Shown here piece after piece: positions 24,160-32,629 of a DNA stretch of 64,000 bases (the stretch's first letter is position 1; each line of letters opens with the position of its first letter). The stretch is from Niabella pedocola (lineage in GTDB: Bacteria; Bacteroidota; Bacteroidia; Chitinophagales; Chitinophagaceae). The stretch spans positions 1,178,001 to 1,242,000 of the forward strand of contig NZ_JAJNEC010000005.1 in assembly GCF_021044425.1 (NCBI RefSeq), read 5' to 3'. Under the pieces are notes generated by a model. It was given only the letters and a program-made list of their open reading frames with translations, made no database searches and was not told where the DNA came from. The translations under genes and the position numbers were made by a program.

Positions 24160-24984
24160 CTAAAAGCTCTTGATATCAATACCCCCTAAAATTACGGTTC
24201 CTTTTAACACCAGCGTTTTTGTAGTATCCACATTGCCCATCGATACCCGTTTATCCTTTACCTCCCCAAGGATGGCCACGGCTTCTGAAACCACATTCCA
24301 GTGAGAGGGGATCAGCAGGGTAGCCCCGCCCAATATGGCTGTTACCTCCAGTACCGCCGTTCCGCTGATATCGGCCTGCAGCAGGTCAATTTCACTGCCA
24401 CCGAATACATTTACCATATCGCCGCCCCTGAAATTTTTTGACAATACTTTTTTCTTGGTCCCTCCAAAAATAGAGGTAGCGTCAATGATATCTTCATTAC
24501 TGATGCTGCCCCGGTAGGTTTTTTTGCCGGTCGGATCGCCGGTACTGGGGTCCTGGGTTATAAATTCATAGCTTTTTTTAGGACGCAGGATAAAAAACAG
24601 ACCGGCACCGATGAGGGCAATGGGGAAGATAAATTTCCGCAGTGCATTAAAGAGGAAGAACTCATTGACCAGGAACAGGGATCCTACCAGGATCAGGATC
24701 AGCCAGCCGGGCCCCTGAAAATTTTTACGGAAGCCGATAAAGATCCCCAGCACGATCAGGAACATCTGCCAGGAAAGCATAAAATCCGGAAAAATGAAAC
24801 CCATTCGTTTCAGCAGGTACACCACACCGATCAGCACCAAAAACAGGCCCACCCATATATGTCCCTGTGCATTCCGCTCTTTAAAATAAGGCGGTTGCCC
24901 GGTTCCCGGAGGCTGTGTCTCCGGCCGGTCGCTTTTCTCTGATTTATTATAGAATTCGGTATTGTACGGATTATTTTCACTCAT
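24160..24984 (-). CDS. LiaF-like membrane protein (LiaI/LiaF transmembrane region plus LiaF C-terminal domain)
   Basis: 274 residues. A proline-rich cytoplasmic N-terminus (about 1-40) precedes four membrane helices (about 45-130), the LiaI/DUF5668-type region. The C-terminal beta-solenoid-like part (about 185-274: VNVFGGSEIDLLQADISGTAVLEVTAILGGATLLIPSHW) is the LiaF/cell-wall-active-antibiotics-response domain. In Firmicutes, LiaF restrains a kinase. Here the gene sits 135 bp upstream of a LytS/LytTR pair on the same strand, so a sensory link is plausible but is inference. Confidence 0.85.
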   Translation of the reverse strand: MSENNPYNTEFYNKSEKSDRPETQPPGTGQPPYFKERNAQGHIWVGLFLVLIGVVYLLKRMGFIFPDFMLSWQMFLIVLGIFIGFRKNFQGPGWLILILVGSLFLVNEFFLFNALRKFIFPIALIGAGLFFILRPKKSYEFITQDPSTGDPTGKKTYRGSISNEDIIDATSIFGGTKKKVLSKNFRGGDMVNVFGGSEIDLLQADISGTAVLEVTAILGGATLLIPSHWNVVSEAVAILGEVKDKRVSMGNVDTTKTLVLKGTVILGGIDIKSF

Positions 24985-25132
24985 TGTTCAATATTTTCTG
25001 TAAAAATACCCCCCTAAGATAGGCCTTACAACAGATTTTTCGTATGTAAACGCCAGATATCGGTAAATGGGCGGATTGCCACGGCGAATGACAACCGCGT
25101 TTTCAGGAAATCCGGTTCAGGCGGTAAAATGC

Positions 25133-26788
25133 TCATTTTGCAGGGGTGATAAATTCAAATTTTTCTCCATCGAACAGGCCTTTATCGCTTAGTTTCAGAG
25201 CGGGGATCACCAGTAAGGCCATAAACGAAAGCGTCATAAAAGGAGCCGAAAGTGTTGAGCCCATTGCCTTTACCATCTGGTCAATGGCCGTATAAGCCGC
25301 CGCAACCGCATATCCGTCTTCATTGCTCATCAATCCCGCCACCGGCAGCCGTACAATCGCTTCCTGCGCACCGTCTACAGCCGCAACTCCGCCTTTTGCA
25401 GCAATCACCAGGTTCACGGCACGGCACAAACTTTCATCGTCTACGCCTACGGCAATAATATTATGACTGTCATGTGCCACAGAAGAAGCCATGGCACCCC
25501 GTTTCAGCCCGAAATTCCGGATAAACGCCACCGCCGGCGCTGCCTCCTTGTACCGGTTCACTACCGCAATTTTCAACAGGTCCTGTCCGGGATCGCTTAC
25601 AAAGACTCCGTCCTCTTGCCGGAGCTGCACGTGCAAAGCGTTGGTGATCAGTTGCCCATCAAGGGCCTCAATCACGGGCAGCTCCGGTGCCCCGGTAACG
25701 GGTATCCGGAAATCAGCGGCTGTTTTCGGCCGGCATTCAAAATAATTGATCACCCCGGCCCTGGAAGTCTGGATATTCGTTTTGCCTCCCTTCGCCACCA
25801 GGCTTCCATTAATATAGGTTTCAAGGACCCTGAAATGCTGCAGGTCCGCTACCACGATCAGGTCTGCCGGATCACCTTTTTTGAGCTGTCCTACATCCAG
25901 TTTATAATGCGTAACCGGGTTTACACAGGCGGCCTGCAATACATGAAACACATCTACGCCTCTCTCCACCGCCCGGGCACATAGCTGGTTTATATGTCCG
26001 GCTTCCAGGCTATCCGGGTGTTTGTCATCGCTGCAAAACATGATCGCGTCCGGATAATCATTGAGAAGATCGATCAGCGCATCAAAGTTCTTTGCAGCGC
26101 TTCCTTCCCGGATCAGGATTTTCATGCCCGCCTTTAGCTTATCCAGGGCTTCTTCTTTTGTAAAGCATTCATGATCTGTTCCGGGTAGCCCTGCAGTGGT
26201 ATCGGCGATGGCTTCCGCATAGCGCAGCGCGTCTTCCCCTCTTAAACCCGGGGCATGCCCGTCAACGGGTTTTCCTGCCTGGTGTGCCGCCTTTATTTTT
26301 TCCATCACTTCAGGGTCCTGCGCCAGCACGCCCGGAAAGTTCATCATCTCGCTCAGGTAACGGACTTCGGGATCTTGCAACAGCTCGGTTACCTCCTTCA
26401 CACCCAGTTTTGCACCCGCCGTTTCAAAAACCGTGGCCGGCACACAACTGGGGGCGCCGAAATTAAATTTAAAGGGCACCGTTCTCCCGTTTTCGATCAT
26501 ATACCGCACCCCCTCCATCCCGCATACATTGGCGATCTCATGTGGGTCACTTACCGTGGCTACCGTTCCGTGTACTACCGCCAGGCGTGCAAATTCGGAG
26601 GGCACCAGCATACTGCTTTCGATGTGTACATGACTGTCTGTAAAGCCCGGTAGTATATAGGGATACCCCGCTACCGGCTGCGCTTCGATCACCTGCACAT
26701 CGCTGATCGTTCCCGCATCAAATTCCACTAATGCAAGGCTGACCGTCCGCGCCATAATATCCACCAGATTTCCTTTTACCTGTTTCAT
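25133..26788 (-). CDS. ade: Adenine deaminase
   Basis: Hydrolyses adenine to hypoxanthine and ammonia in purine salvage. About 551 residues, the usual length for the Ade family. It has the metal site GFTDSHVHIESSMLVPSEFA with the HxH pair, GTVATVSDPHEIANVCG, and the later Asp motif CSDDKHPD. The C-terminal Ade domain (VSDPGQDLLKIAVVNRY; GLKRGAMASSVAHDSHN) is complete. I begin at ATG 26788 (MKQVKGNLVD). The frame stays open 24 codons further to 26860, but that stretch does not look like the family. Divergent from the GH18-CE4-GT2 gene. Confidence 0.93.
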   Translation of the reverse strand: MKQVKGNLVDIMARTVSLALVEFDAGTISDVQVIEAQPVAGYPYILPGFTDSHVHIESSMLVPSEFARLAVVHGTVATVSDPHEIANVCGMEGVRYMIENGRTVPFKFNFGAPSCVPATVFETAGAKLGVKEVTELLQDPEVRYLSEMMNFPGVLAQDPEVMEKIKAAHQAGKPVDGHAPGLRGEDALRYAEAIADTTAGLPGTDHECFTKEEALDKLKAGMKILIREGSAAKNFDALIDLLNDYPDAIMFCSDDKHPDSLEAGHINQLCARAVERGVDVFHVLQAACVNPVTHYKLDVGQLKKGDPADLIVVADLQHFRVLETYINGSLVAKGGKTNIQTSRAGVINYFECRPKTAADFRIPVTGAPELPVIEALDGQLITNALHVQLRQEDGVFVSDPGQDLLKIAVVNRYKEAAPAVAFIRNFGLKRGAMASSVAHDSHNIIAVGVDDESLCRAVNLVIAAKGGVAAVDGAQEAIVRLPVAGLMSNEDGYAVAAAYTAIDQMVKAMGSTLSAPFMTLSFMALLVIPALKLSDKGLFDGEKFEFITPAK

Positions 26789-26846
26789 TACATGTATCAA
26801 TTTGAGTAAATGTAAAAAATTGTTCCAGAATAAAATAACACCCCGC

Positions 26847-26876
26847 TTGAACAGGAACATTTAGCCTGTAATTTTG
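26847..26876 (+). promoter_or_regulatory. Promoter TTG-N19-TAATTTTG of the GH18-CE4-GT2 gene
   Basis: A TTG at 26847-26849 and a perfect -7 box TAATTTTG at 26869-26876 are separated by exactly 19 bp, the best complete Bacteroidota-type promoter in the window. The box ends 15 bases before ATG 26892. Confidence 0.7.
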
Positions 26877-26891
26877 TATCAAATCGTTTAT

Positions 26892-29800
26892 ATGTCCGGG
26901 GACCCTCAAATTTTTCAGACGGAAAGCAGGACGCGATGGAACACGTTTAAGTGGATCAGCCGGCTGCTGGTTTTCCTGGCCATTGCGATGATTCCATTGG
27001 GTATTTTTTCCATTAGCCGGGTAGATAATTTACTGTTGCCCGGTCTTTCAAAAGCCGATACCAACCGGACGATCCACCTGACCATCCCTAAGAGCCTGAG
27101 TGAAAAAGATAAGAAAAAGTACAAGGGCATGCAGGCATTCATCAGTGCCCGGGCACAAAACAACGCCTATATCGCGCAGGAAAAGAAACGGCCCAAAAGT
27201 GCCGGAATCCGCGCTGCATTTTTTGTAGACTGGGATCCGCAATCGCTTTCTTCCTTAAAGTCGAACGTTGACAAACTGGATATGGTATTACCGGAATGGT
27301 TCCTGCTCGATCCGGATGCGGATACCCTCCGGCCCAATATCGACAACGATGCGTTACAGATCATGCGCAAGGCCAAAGTGTCCGTCATCCCCATGCTGAC
27401 CAATGTGCAGAATGGAGATTTTGATGGAAAACTGCTGCACCGGATACTGAGCAACCCACAGAAAAGGAACCGGCTGCTGCAAGACATCCTCAATACCATT
27501 GAAAAATACAAGCTAAACGGTATTAACCTGGATCTTGAGGAACTCCAAGAAGGCACCCTGCCGTATCTGCGCCAATTCCAGGAAACATTATACAGGGAAT
27601 TGCACAGTCGCGGGCTCCTGGTAACACAGGACATACTGCCTAATGACGACAATTATAACATCGCTGAAATTGCCCGGCTGAACGATTATATTTTTCTGAT
27701 GGCCTATGACCAGTTTTACGACACCAGCATCCCCGGGCCGGTAAGCGAACAACGCTGGATTGAAAAGGTACTGGATGATGCCGCCAAAAATGTGCCCTCT
27801 GAAAAGATCGTGCTCTGCATGGCCACTTATGGATATGATTGGCCGGAGAACCGGGCCGCACAAAACCTCACCTATGCGCAGGCCATATCCGCCGCCAAGG
27901 AACACAATGCCAGCATTGAATTTGACAACAACACGTATAATTGTCATTTCAGTTATACCGACTATAGCAATGTAAAGCACCAGGTCTGGTTCAACGATGC
28001 GGCCAGCAATTTTAATACGATGCGGTTTGCAGACGACTATGGTGTGGCCGGCATCGCCATTTGGCGATTGGGAGCAGAAGACCAACGCTTATGGACCTTT
28101 TACAAACGAAACCTCACCACCGAAGCAATGCGATCGCAGGCCCGGCTGTTCCAACGGCTCGAAAACATCCCGGTATCCTTTGAAAAACCCGATTATGTGG
28201 GCGATGGAGAAGTACTCGATGTGATCTCCGAGCCGCAGAATGGCCGCATGAAAATAACTGCAGACACCCTGAATGATTACCTGATTCAGGAAGAACAATA
28301 TATTGAGCTCCCCACCAAGTATGTGATCCGGCGGTTTGGCCAGGTAGTACCGGGCAAACAGGTACTGCTTACTTTTGATGACGGTCCGGACCCTGAATAT
28401 ACCCCTCAGATCCTCAGCATACTCAAACGGGAGCAGGTACCCGCCGCATTCTTTGTAGTAGGCATCAACATTCAAAACCATTTACCGGTATTTGAACAGG
28501 TTTATAAAGAAGGCTTCGAAATCGGCAACCACACATTTACCCATCCCAATATTGCCAGTGTGGGCATCCGGCGCGCACAAACTGAGATCGATGCCACCCG
28601 TCTTTTAATTGAAGCCGTTACCGGGCGCAGCACCATTCTCTTCCGGCCACCTTTTAATGCCGATGCTGAACCTACATTGCAGGTAGAGTTGCAACCGGTG
28701 GCTTTAAGTAAAAAGCTCAAATACTATGCAGTGGGAGAAAGCATTGATCCTGAAGACTGGGATCTGGATAGTGCCCACGTAAATGCAGACAGTATTTACA
28801 ACCGTATTGTGCGGCAATATGAAGCCATGCCCTATAAAGACCGCGGCATTATTTTATTACACGATGCCGGTGGCAACCGGCAGGGAACTGTGGATGCCCT
28901 GCCCCGGATCATTAAATATTTTAAGGATCGCAACATCCAATTCATTACGGTAGCGCAATTGCTCAATCTTACCCGCGACCAGGTAATGCCCCCTGTAAAA
29001 AACGATATGCTGCAGGCGGATAGTTTTGCCACCAAACTTGTTTTCTGGATATCGCAGTTCCTTACTACTGCGTTCTGGCTGGCGATCTTTCTGGGGTTGG
29101 GCCGTGTTATTTTTATGGGCATCCTCGCCGTGCTCAATTACCGGCGCCAGAAAAAAGAAACACGCCCTCCATTGGGAGCCTTTAAAGAAAAAGTAAGCAT
29201 TATTGTTCCCGCATACAATGAGGAAGTCAACTGTGTTAGAACTGTCAACAGCCTTCTAAAACAAGATTATCCCAACCTGGAGATCATTTTTGTAGATGAC
29301 GGTTCAAAGGACCAAACATTTAAGAACATCAGTGAAGCCTTTGCCGGCCATCCAAACGTAAACGTACTCACCAAGCCCAATGGAGGCAAGGCTTCAGCAC
29401 TCAACTATGGCATAGGGCAGGCATCTGCTGATTACCTGGTTTGTATTGATGCAGACACCCAGCTGCGGAAGGATGCCATCAGCCAGCTCATGCGGTATTT
29501 TGTAAATGAAACCATTGGTGCCGTAGCAGGTAATGTAAAAGTGGGCAATATCAACAATGTGCTTACCCGCTGGCAGTCGATCGAATACATTACCGCTCAG
29601 AATTTCGACCGCCGGGCATTTGATTATATCAACGGGATCACCGTGGTTCCCGGTGCTATCGGCGCCTTCAGGAAAGAAGCCATTGTGGAAGCCGGCGGCT
29701 TTACCACCGATTCGCTGGCAGAAGATTGTGATCTTACCATCCGCATCCTGCGCCAGGGATATGTTATCCGCAACTGTAATGATGCGGTTGCCATTACCGA

Positions 29801-30293
29801 AGCACCCGAAACCATCCGGCAGTTCTTAAAACAGCGCTTTCGCTGGAGTTATGGGGTGATGCAAAGTTTCTGGAAAAACAGGGATGCCTGTTTCAGGGCG
29901 CGGTATAAAGGATTGGGTATGGTATCCCTTCCCAATATCCTTTTATTCCAGATCATACTTCCCATTATTGCACCCATTGCCGACCTGCTGTTTTTCTTCT
30001 CTATTTACTACAACTGGCCCAATGCGCAACACACCAGCTGGACCGATCTGAACCGGATCCTGTTCTACTATGGCATCTTCCTGGTGGTAGACGTACTGGT
30101 AGCGGCCTTTGCATTCAGCATTGAAAAAGAAAAAAATTACTGGCAGCTTTTATGGCTCATTCCCCAGCGTTTTGTATACCGGCAGATCATGTATATTGTG
30201 CTCTTCCGGTCACTGCGCCGCGCCATCAAAGGCGAAGGCCAGGGTTGGGGAAACCTGAAGCGTACCGGCAATGTTGTTCTAAAGGAACCATAA
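26892..30293 (+). CDS. Trifunctional polysaccharide enzyme: GH18 hydrolase, CE4 deacetylase and GT2 synthase
   Basis: 1133 residues in one chain. A membrane helix near residues 20-40 is followed by a GH18-like barrel (about 100-415, motif NGINLDLEEL with the D-x-E pair kept and the first two Asp replaced by Asn). A NodB/CE4 deacetylase follows (about 485-690, LLTFDDGPDP near 493, IGNHTFTHPN, FRPPF). Further helices lead to a processive GT2 domain (about 760-1000, FVDDGSKD, DADTQ, QRFRW near 980) and C-terminal helices. Topology suggests outside hydrolase/deacetylase and inside synthase. By analogy to PgaB/PgaC, a partly deacetylated amino-sugar polymer is the likely product (inference). The TTG 18 bases upstream belongs to the promoter. 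Confidence 0.93.
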   Translation: MSGDPQIFQTESRTRWNTFKWISRLLVFLAIAMIPLGIFSISRVDNLLLPGLSKADTNRTIHLTIPKSLSEKDKKKYKGMQAFISARAQNNAYIAQEKKRPKSAGIRAAFFVDWDPQSLSSLKSNVDKLDMVLPEWFLLDPDADTLRPNIDNDALQIMRKAKVSVIPMLTNVQNGDFDGKLLHRILSNPQKRNRLLQDILNTIEKYKLNGINLDLEELQEGTLPYLRQFQETLYRELHSRGLLVTQDILPNDDNYNIAEIARLNDYIFLMAYDQFYDTSIPGPVSEQRWIEKVLDDAAKNVPSEKIVLCMATYGYDWPENRAAQNLTYAQAISAAKEHNASIEFDNNTYNCHFSYTDYSNVKHQVWFNDAASNFNTMRFADDYGVAGIAIWRLGAEDQRLWTFYKRNLTTEAMRSQARLFQRLENIPVSFEKPDYVGDGEVLDVISEPQNGRMKITADTLNDYLIQEEQYIELPTKYVIRRFGQVVPGKQVLLTFDDGPDPEYTPQILSILKREQVPAAFFVVGINIQNHLPVFEQVYKEGFEIGNHTFTHPNIASVGIRRAQTEIDATRLLIEAVTGRSTILFRPPFNADAEPTLQVELQPVALSKKLKYYAVGESIDPEDWDLDSAHVNADSIYNRIVRQYEAMPYKDRGIILLHDAGGNRQGTVDALPRIIKYFKDRNIQFITVAQLLNLTRDQVMPPVKNDMLQADSFATKLVFWISQFLTTAFWLAIFLGLGRVIFMGILAVLNYRRQKKETRPPLGAFKEKVSIIVPAYNEEVNCVRTVNSLLKQDYPNLEIIFVDDGSKDQTFKNISEAFAGHPNVNVLTKPNGGKASALNYGIGQASADYLVCIDADTQLRKDAISQLMRYFVNETIGAVAGNVKVGNINNVLTRWQSIEYITAQNFDRRAFDYINGITVVPGAIGAFRKEAIVEAGGFTTDSLAEDCDLTIRILRQGYVIRNCNDAVAITEAPETIRQFLKQRFRWSYGVMQSFWKNRDACFRARYKGLGMVSLPNILLFQIILPIIAPIADLLFFFSIYYNWPNAQHTSWTDLNRILFYYGIFLVVDVLVAAFAFSIEKEKNYWQLLWLIPQRFVYRQIMYIVLFRSLRRAIKGEGQGWGNLKRTGNVVLKEP

Positions 30294-30314
30294 TCCGGTG
30301 CAGTTCCGTTTTCG

Positions 30315-31313
30315 TTAGCCCCGCGTGTCCATCAGGGAAACATACCGGTTCATATGCCGGGCTGCAATTTCGTCCGCACAGGCCAGGATCGTGGCAACCT
30401 TTTCCTTCAGTGCTTCCAGGAGATGATCCGGCACCGTAAAATCATTCTTATACCGTCCGCCGGTATAGGAGCTTTCCAGCAGTTCCAACAGTTCAAGTTC
30501 GGCTGCCGTTTTAAAAAAAGAAGCAAACCGGCGATGGATACGGCTGCAATGATATAACAGTTCCCGGATCGAGTGCTGGCGCAGGTATACACCGGAAAAG
30601 GCTGCTGCAAACCCGCGCAGCGAAAGTTCAGTAGCCTGATGCAGCATAAAACAGCCCAGTTCATTGGCTCCTTCCTTTTGAAACAGCGATGCGTGTTCAA
30701 AGATCCGCCGGCCCCTTCCCGACCCGGTTTCAAGTGTTTGCCGCGACTTTTCCAGCCATTCCTGTATCACCCGGTTATCCATTGATTCCAATACAGCGCC
30801 TTTCCGGGCATACACCAGCCGTTCCTCGTTGCAACTCAGCACACAAAACAGATTTCCCTGCTTCCGCTGTTGCAGGAATTGACTACGCTGGCACAAGGTG
30901 AACCGGATATTCCAGGTTCCAAAAGTGGCGGCATGAATGTAGGCATGCAGGTCTTTAAAATTGCGCGCTTCCTGCGGCTGTAATACAATAAACAGATCCA
31001 GGCTGCACTGTTCTGCAGTATGCTCCATTTCGAAAATAAATTCAGGTGCACACAATCCGGAGATCCATGCAATCACCTGCGCCCTCGACAGGCCGGAGGG
31101 CGGCTGCCCGTTCAGGGGAGTGGCGGGCCCATCCGGATCAAACAGCCGCTCTACATCCGGGATCAATTCATAGAGATAGTGGGCAAAGCCCCGCTCGGCT
31201 TCTTTTACGATCAATTGTTTTAGCAGGTTACATTTTGTAGTTGCATCCCATTGCGGTAAAACAACACCACCGCTGTGTAACAGCCGGATATCGGGTATTG
31301 GTTCGTTTTTCAT
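30315..31313 (-). CDS. HEPN domain protein with a nucleotidyltransferase-like N-terminal half
   Basis: 332 residues. The C-terminal third (about 215-320) reads as a HEPN domain: a helix FMLHQATELSLRGFAAAF, then HSIRELLYHCSRI, then SSYTGGRYKNDFTV and a closing helix. The N-terminal half has beta-alpha pieces (CSLDLFIVLQP; FTLCQRSQFL; LFCVLSCNEERLVYARKG) that may be a decayed MNT-type nucleotidyltransferase fold; this part is inference. HEPN/MNT proteins occur as toxin-antitoxin modules, as defence components and as free-standing proteins of unknown role. The gene is convergent with the GH18-CE4-GT2 gene and lies 150 bp downstream of an unrecognised gene on its strand. Confidence 0.78.
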   Translation of the reverse strand: MKNEPIPDIRLLHSGGVVLPQWDATTKCNLLKQLIVKEAERGFAHYLYELIPDVERLFDPDGPATPLNGQPPSGLSRAQVIAWISGLCAPEFIFEMEHTAEQCSLDLFIVLQPQEARNFKDLHAYIHAATFGTWNIRFTLCQRSQFLQQRKQGNLFCVLSCNEERLVYARKGAVLESMDNRVIQEWLEKSRQTLETGSGRGRRIFEHASLFQKEGANELGCFMLHQATELSLRGFAAAFSGVYLRQHSIRELLYHCSRIHRRFASFFKTAAELELLELLESSYTGGRYKNDFTVPDHLLEALKEKVATILACADEIAARHMNRYVSLMDTRG

Positions 31314-31461
31314 TTATCGGAAATTTATAGATTAGAAAATGCGATCACAAAGAAGTGCACAAAGCGGGCATACGCTTTAATGAATGACACGGACTCTAAT
31401 AGGTGCGGGGAGACGGCATCACAAACTTCTGGGCATTCCAGGCATTTGAACCGGGAGTACG

Positions 31462-32127
31462 TTATTCTGAAGGGCCCTCCTGCTTTTTTTCCTCAATGCC
31501 AAAAAGTGCAGGGTACCGTTTGATCATATGGTAAGGCGCCCGCAACATACACAATAGCGACTCATAATCGAAAAGAACATTCTTATGATCGATCTTAAAA
31601 TAGGTTCCACATCCCAATATGCAATCTAAAACAGACCAGAGGTAAACACGGGCCTTGCGCTCGGAATAAGTGGCGGTAAAACCCAGTATCTGCTGGTAGG
31701 CCTTGCCGGTTTCCGGCAGGTAGCGGTAAATCACCTGGCGATCGGCAATAAACAGCCGCTTCTTTTTCATTTTCATCCATTCATGAACCGCATAGTGCGA
31801 TGCATCCATCAGCAAATGAAAATGCATGGCAAACCGCAACAGGAAATTCCGGTCCATATCATCGCTGAACGCGCTATACTCTGCACAAATCGTACAATGC
31901 ACCCATTCATTCCATTGCGCCTGCAGATCCTGAAGAGCGGTACTATCCAATACCCGCATCAGGCAGTAAAAGGGATTCGATTTTACCAGGTGCATAAAAT
32001 GATAACCGGGTTGAAAGTTGCTTTCATTGAAACGGGCCTGGTTTTCCTGGTGTTTTTCTTCTTCAGATTCGAAATGGGCGGCATCCTCGGATACGATCGA
32101 GAGAATCTCGTTATTTTTGTAGTTCAT
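31462..32127 (-). CDS. Hypothetical protein, about 221 aa
   Basis: I do not recognise this family. The start is taken at ATG 32127 (MNYKNNEILS); a GTG eight codons upstream is nearer to the promoter box and less likely. The protein is mostly helical and rich in aromatic and His residues (FAMHFHLLMDASHYAVHEWMKMKK). An acidic N-terminal helix (HFESEEEKHQENQ) and an acidic tail (FGIEEKKQEGPSE) flank it. There is no signal peptide or membrane helix. It is divergent from the HTH gene, with a 62-bp gap carrying promoter boxes, and is upstream of the HEPN gene on the same strand. Cytoplasmic; function unknown. Confidence 0.72.
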   Translation of the reverse strand: MNYKNNEILSIVSEDAAHFESEEEKHQENQARFNESNFQPGYHFMHLVKSNPFYCLMRVLDSTALQDLQAQWNEWVHCTICAEYSAFSDDMDRNFLLRFAMHFHLLMDASHYAVHEWMKMKKKRLFIADRQVIYRYLPETGKAYQQILGFTATYSERKARVYLWSVLDCILGCGTYFKIDHKNVLFDYESLLCMLRAPYHMIKRYPALFGIEEKKQEGPSE

Positions 32128-32153
32128 GGCTGTGTGTTTTATTGTTAGCACCC

Positions 32154-32169
32154 CAAAGATACAAACCTA
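32154..32169 (-). promoter_or_regulatory. Two abutting -7 boxes, TATCTTTG and TAGGTTTG
   Basis: On the minus strand TATCTTTG (32154-32161) and TAGGTTTG (32162-32169) are both perfect TAnnTTTG matches, directly abutting. The nearer one ends 26 bases before ATG 32127. Overlapping alternative starts of transcription, or a chance doublet, are both possible. Confidence 0.45.
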
Positions 32170-32189
32170 TTTGTGATAAACAAACAAAA

Positions 32190-32603
32190 ATGAACAAATC
32201 TTCAACTTTTTTTGAACGACTGGAGCAATTCAGTGCTGCTGAGGGGTTTAAATCGATCAATGATTTTGCTATTAACGGACTGAAGTATAAATCGTCGCAG
32301 AAGCTCAACCGGCTCCGCGACAGGAAAAACAAGCCTTCGCTGGAAATCATTGAAGATATTAAAAACCGGTTTGCACATGCAGATTTGAACTGGCTTATCT
32401 CCAATAAAGGGGCGAAGTATCTGACGGATGCCGACCTGGTGTTACAGGAACCGCCGGAGCCGCAACCCTGCAAGGAATGTGCACTGCGGGAAAAGATCAT
32501 TACGAGCCAGGAACAGGCCATAAAGGCCTTGCAGGGCCAGGCCGATGCCTTACAATTAAGTATGGAAATCATCAGCCGGAAAACGATCCGGAAAAACGCA
32601 TAG
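32190..32603 (+). CDS. Putative helix-turn-helix regulator with C-terminal coiled coil
   Basis: 137 residues starting at ATG 32190; a TTG further upstream would add 16 unlikely residues. The N-terminal 75 residues resemble the phage-repressor-like HTH of Bacteroidota. The segments are FFERLEQFSAAEGFKSINDFA, then LNRLRDRKNKPSLEIIEDIKNRF, then ADLNWLISNKG, which matches the usual end of that HTH. The C-terminus has CKECALREK and a coiled-coil-like heptad stretch (TSQEQAIKALQGQADALQ), suggesting dimerisation. It is divergent from the 221-aa unknown gene and is a natural candidate to regulate it (inference). Confidence 0.72.
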   Translation: MNKSSTFFERLEQFSAAEGFKSINDFAINGLKYKSSQKLNRLRDRKNKPSLEIIEDIKNRFAHADLNWLISNKGAKYLTDADLVLQEPPEPQPCKECALREKIITSQEQAIKALQGQADALQLSMEIISRKTIRKNA

Positions 32604-32629
32604 CTTTAACAGGATGCCGCTATTACAGG

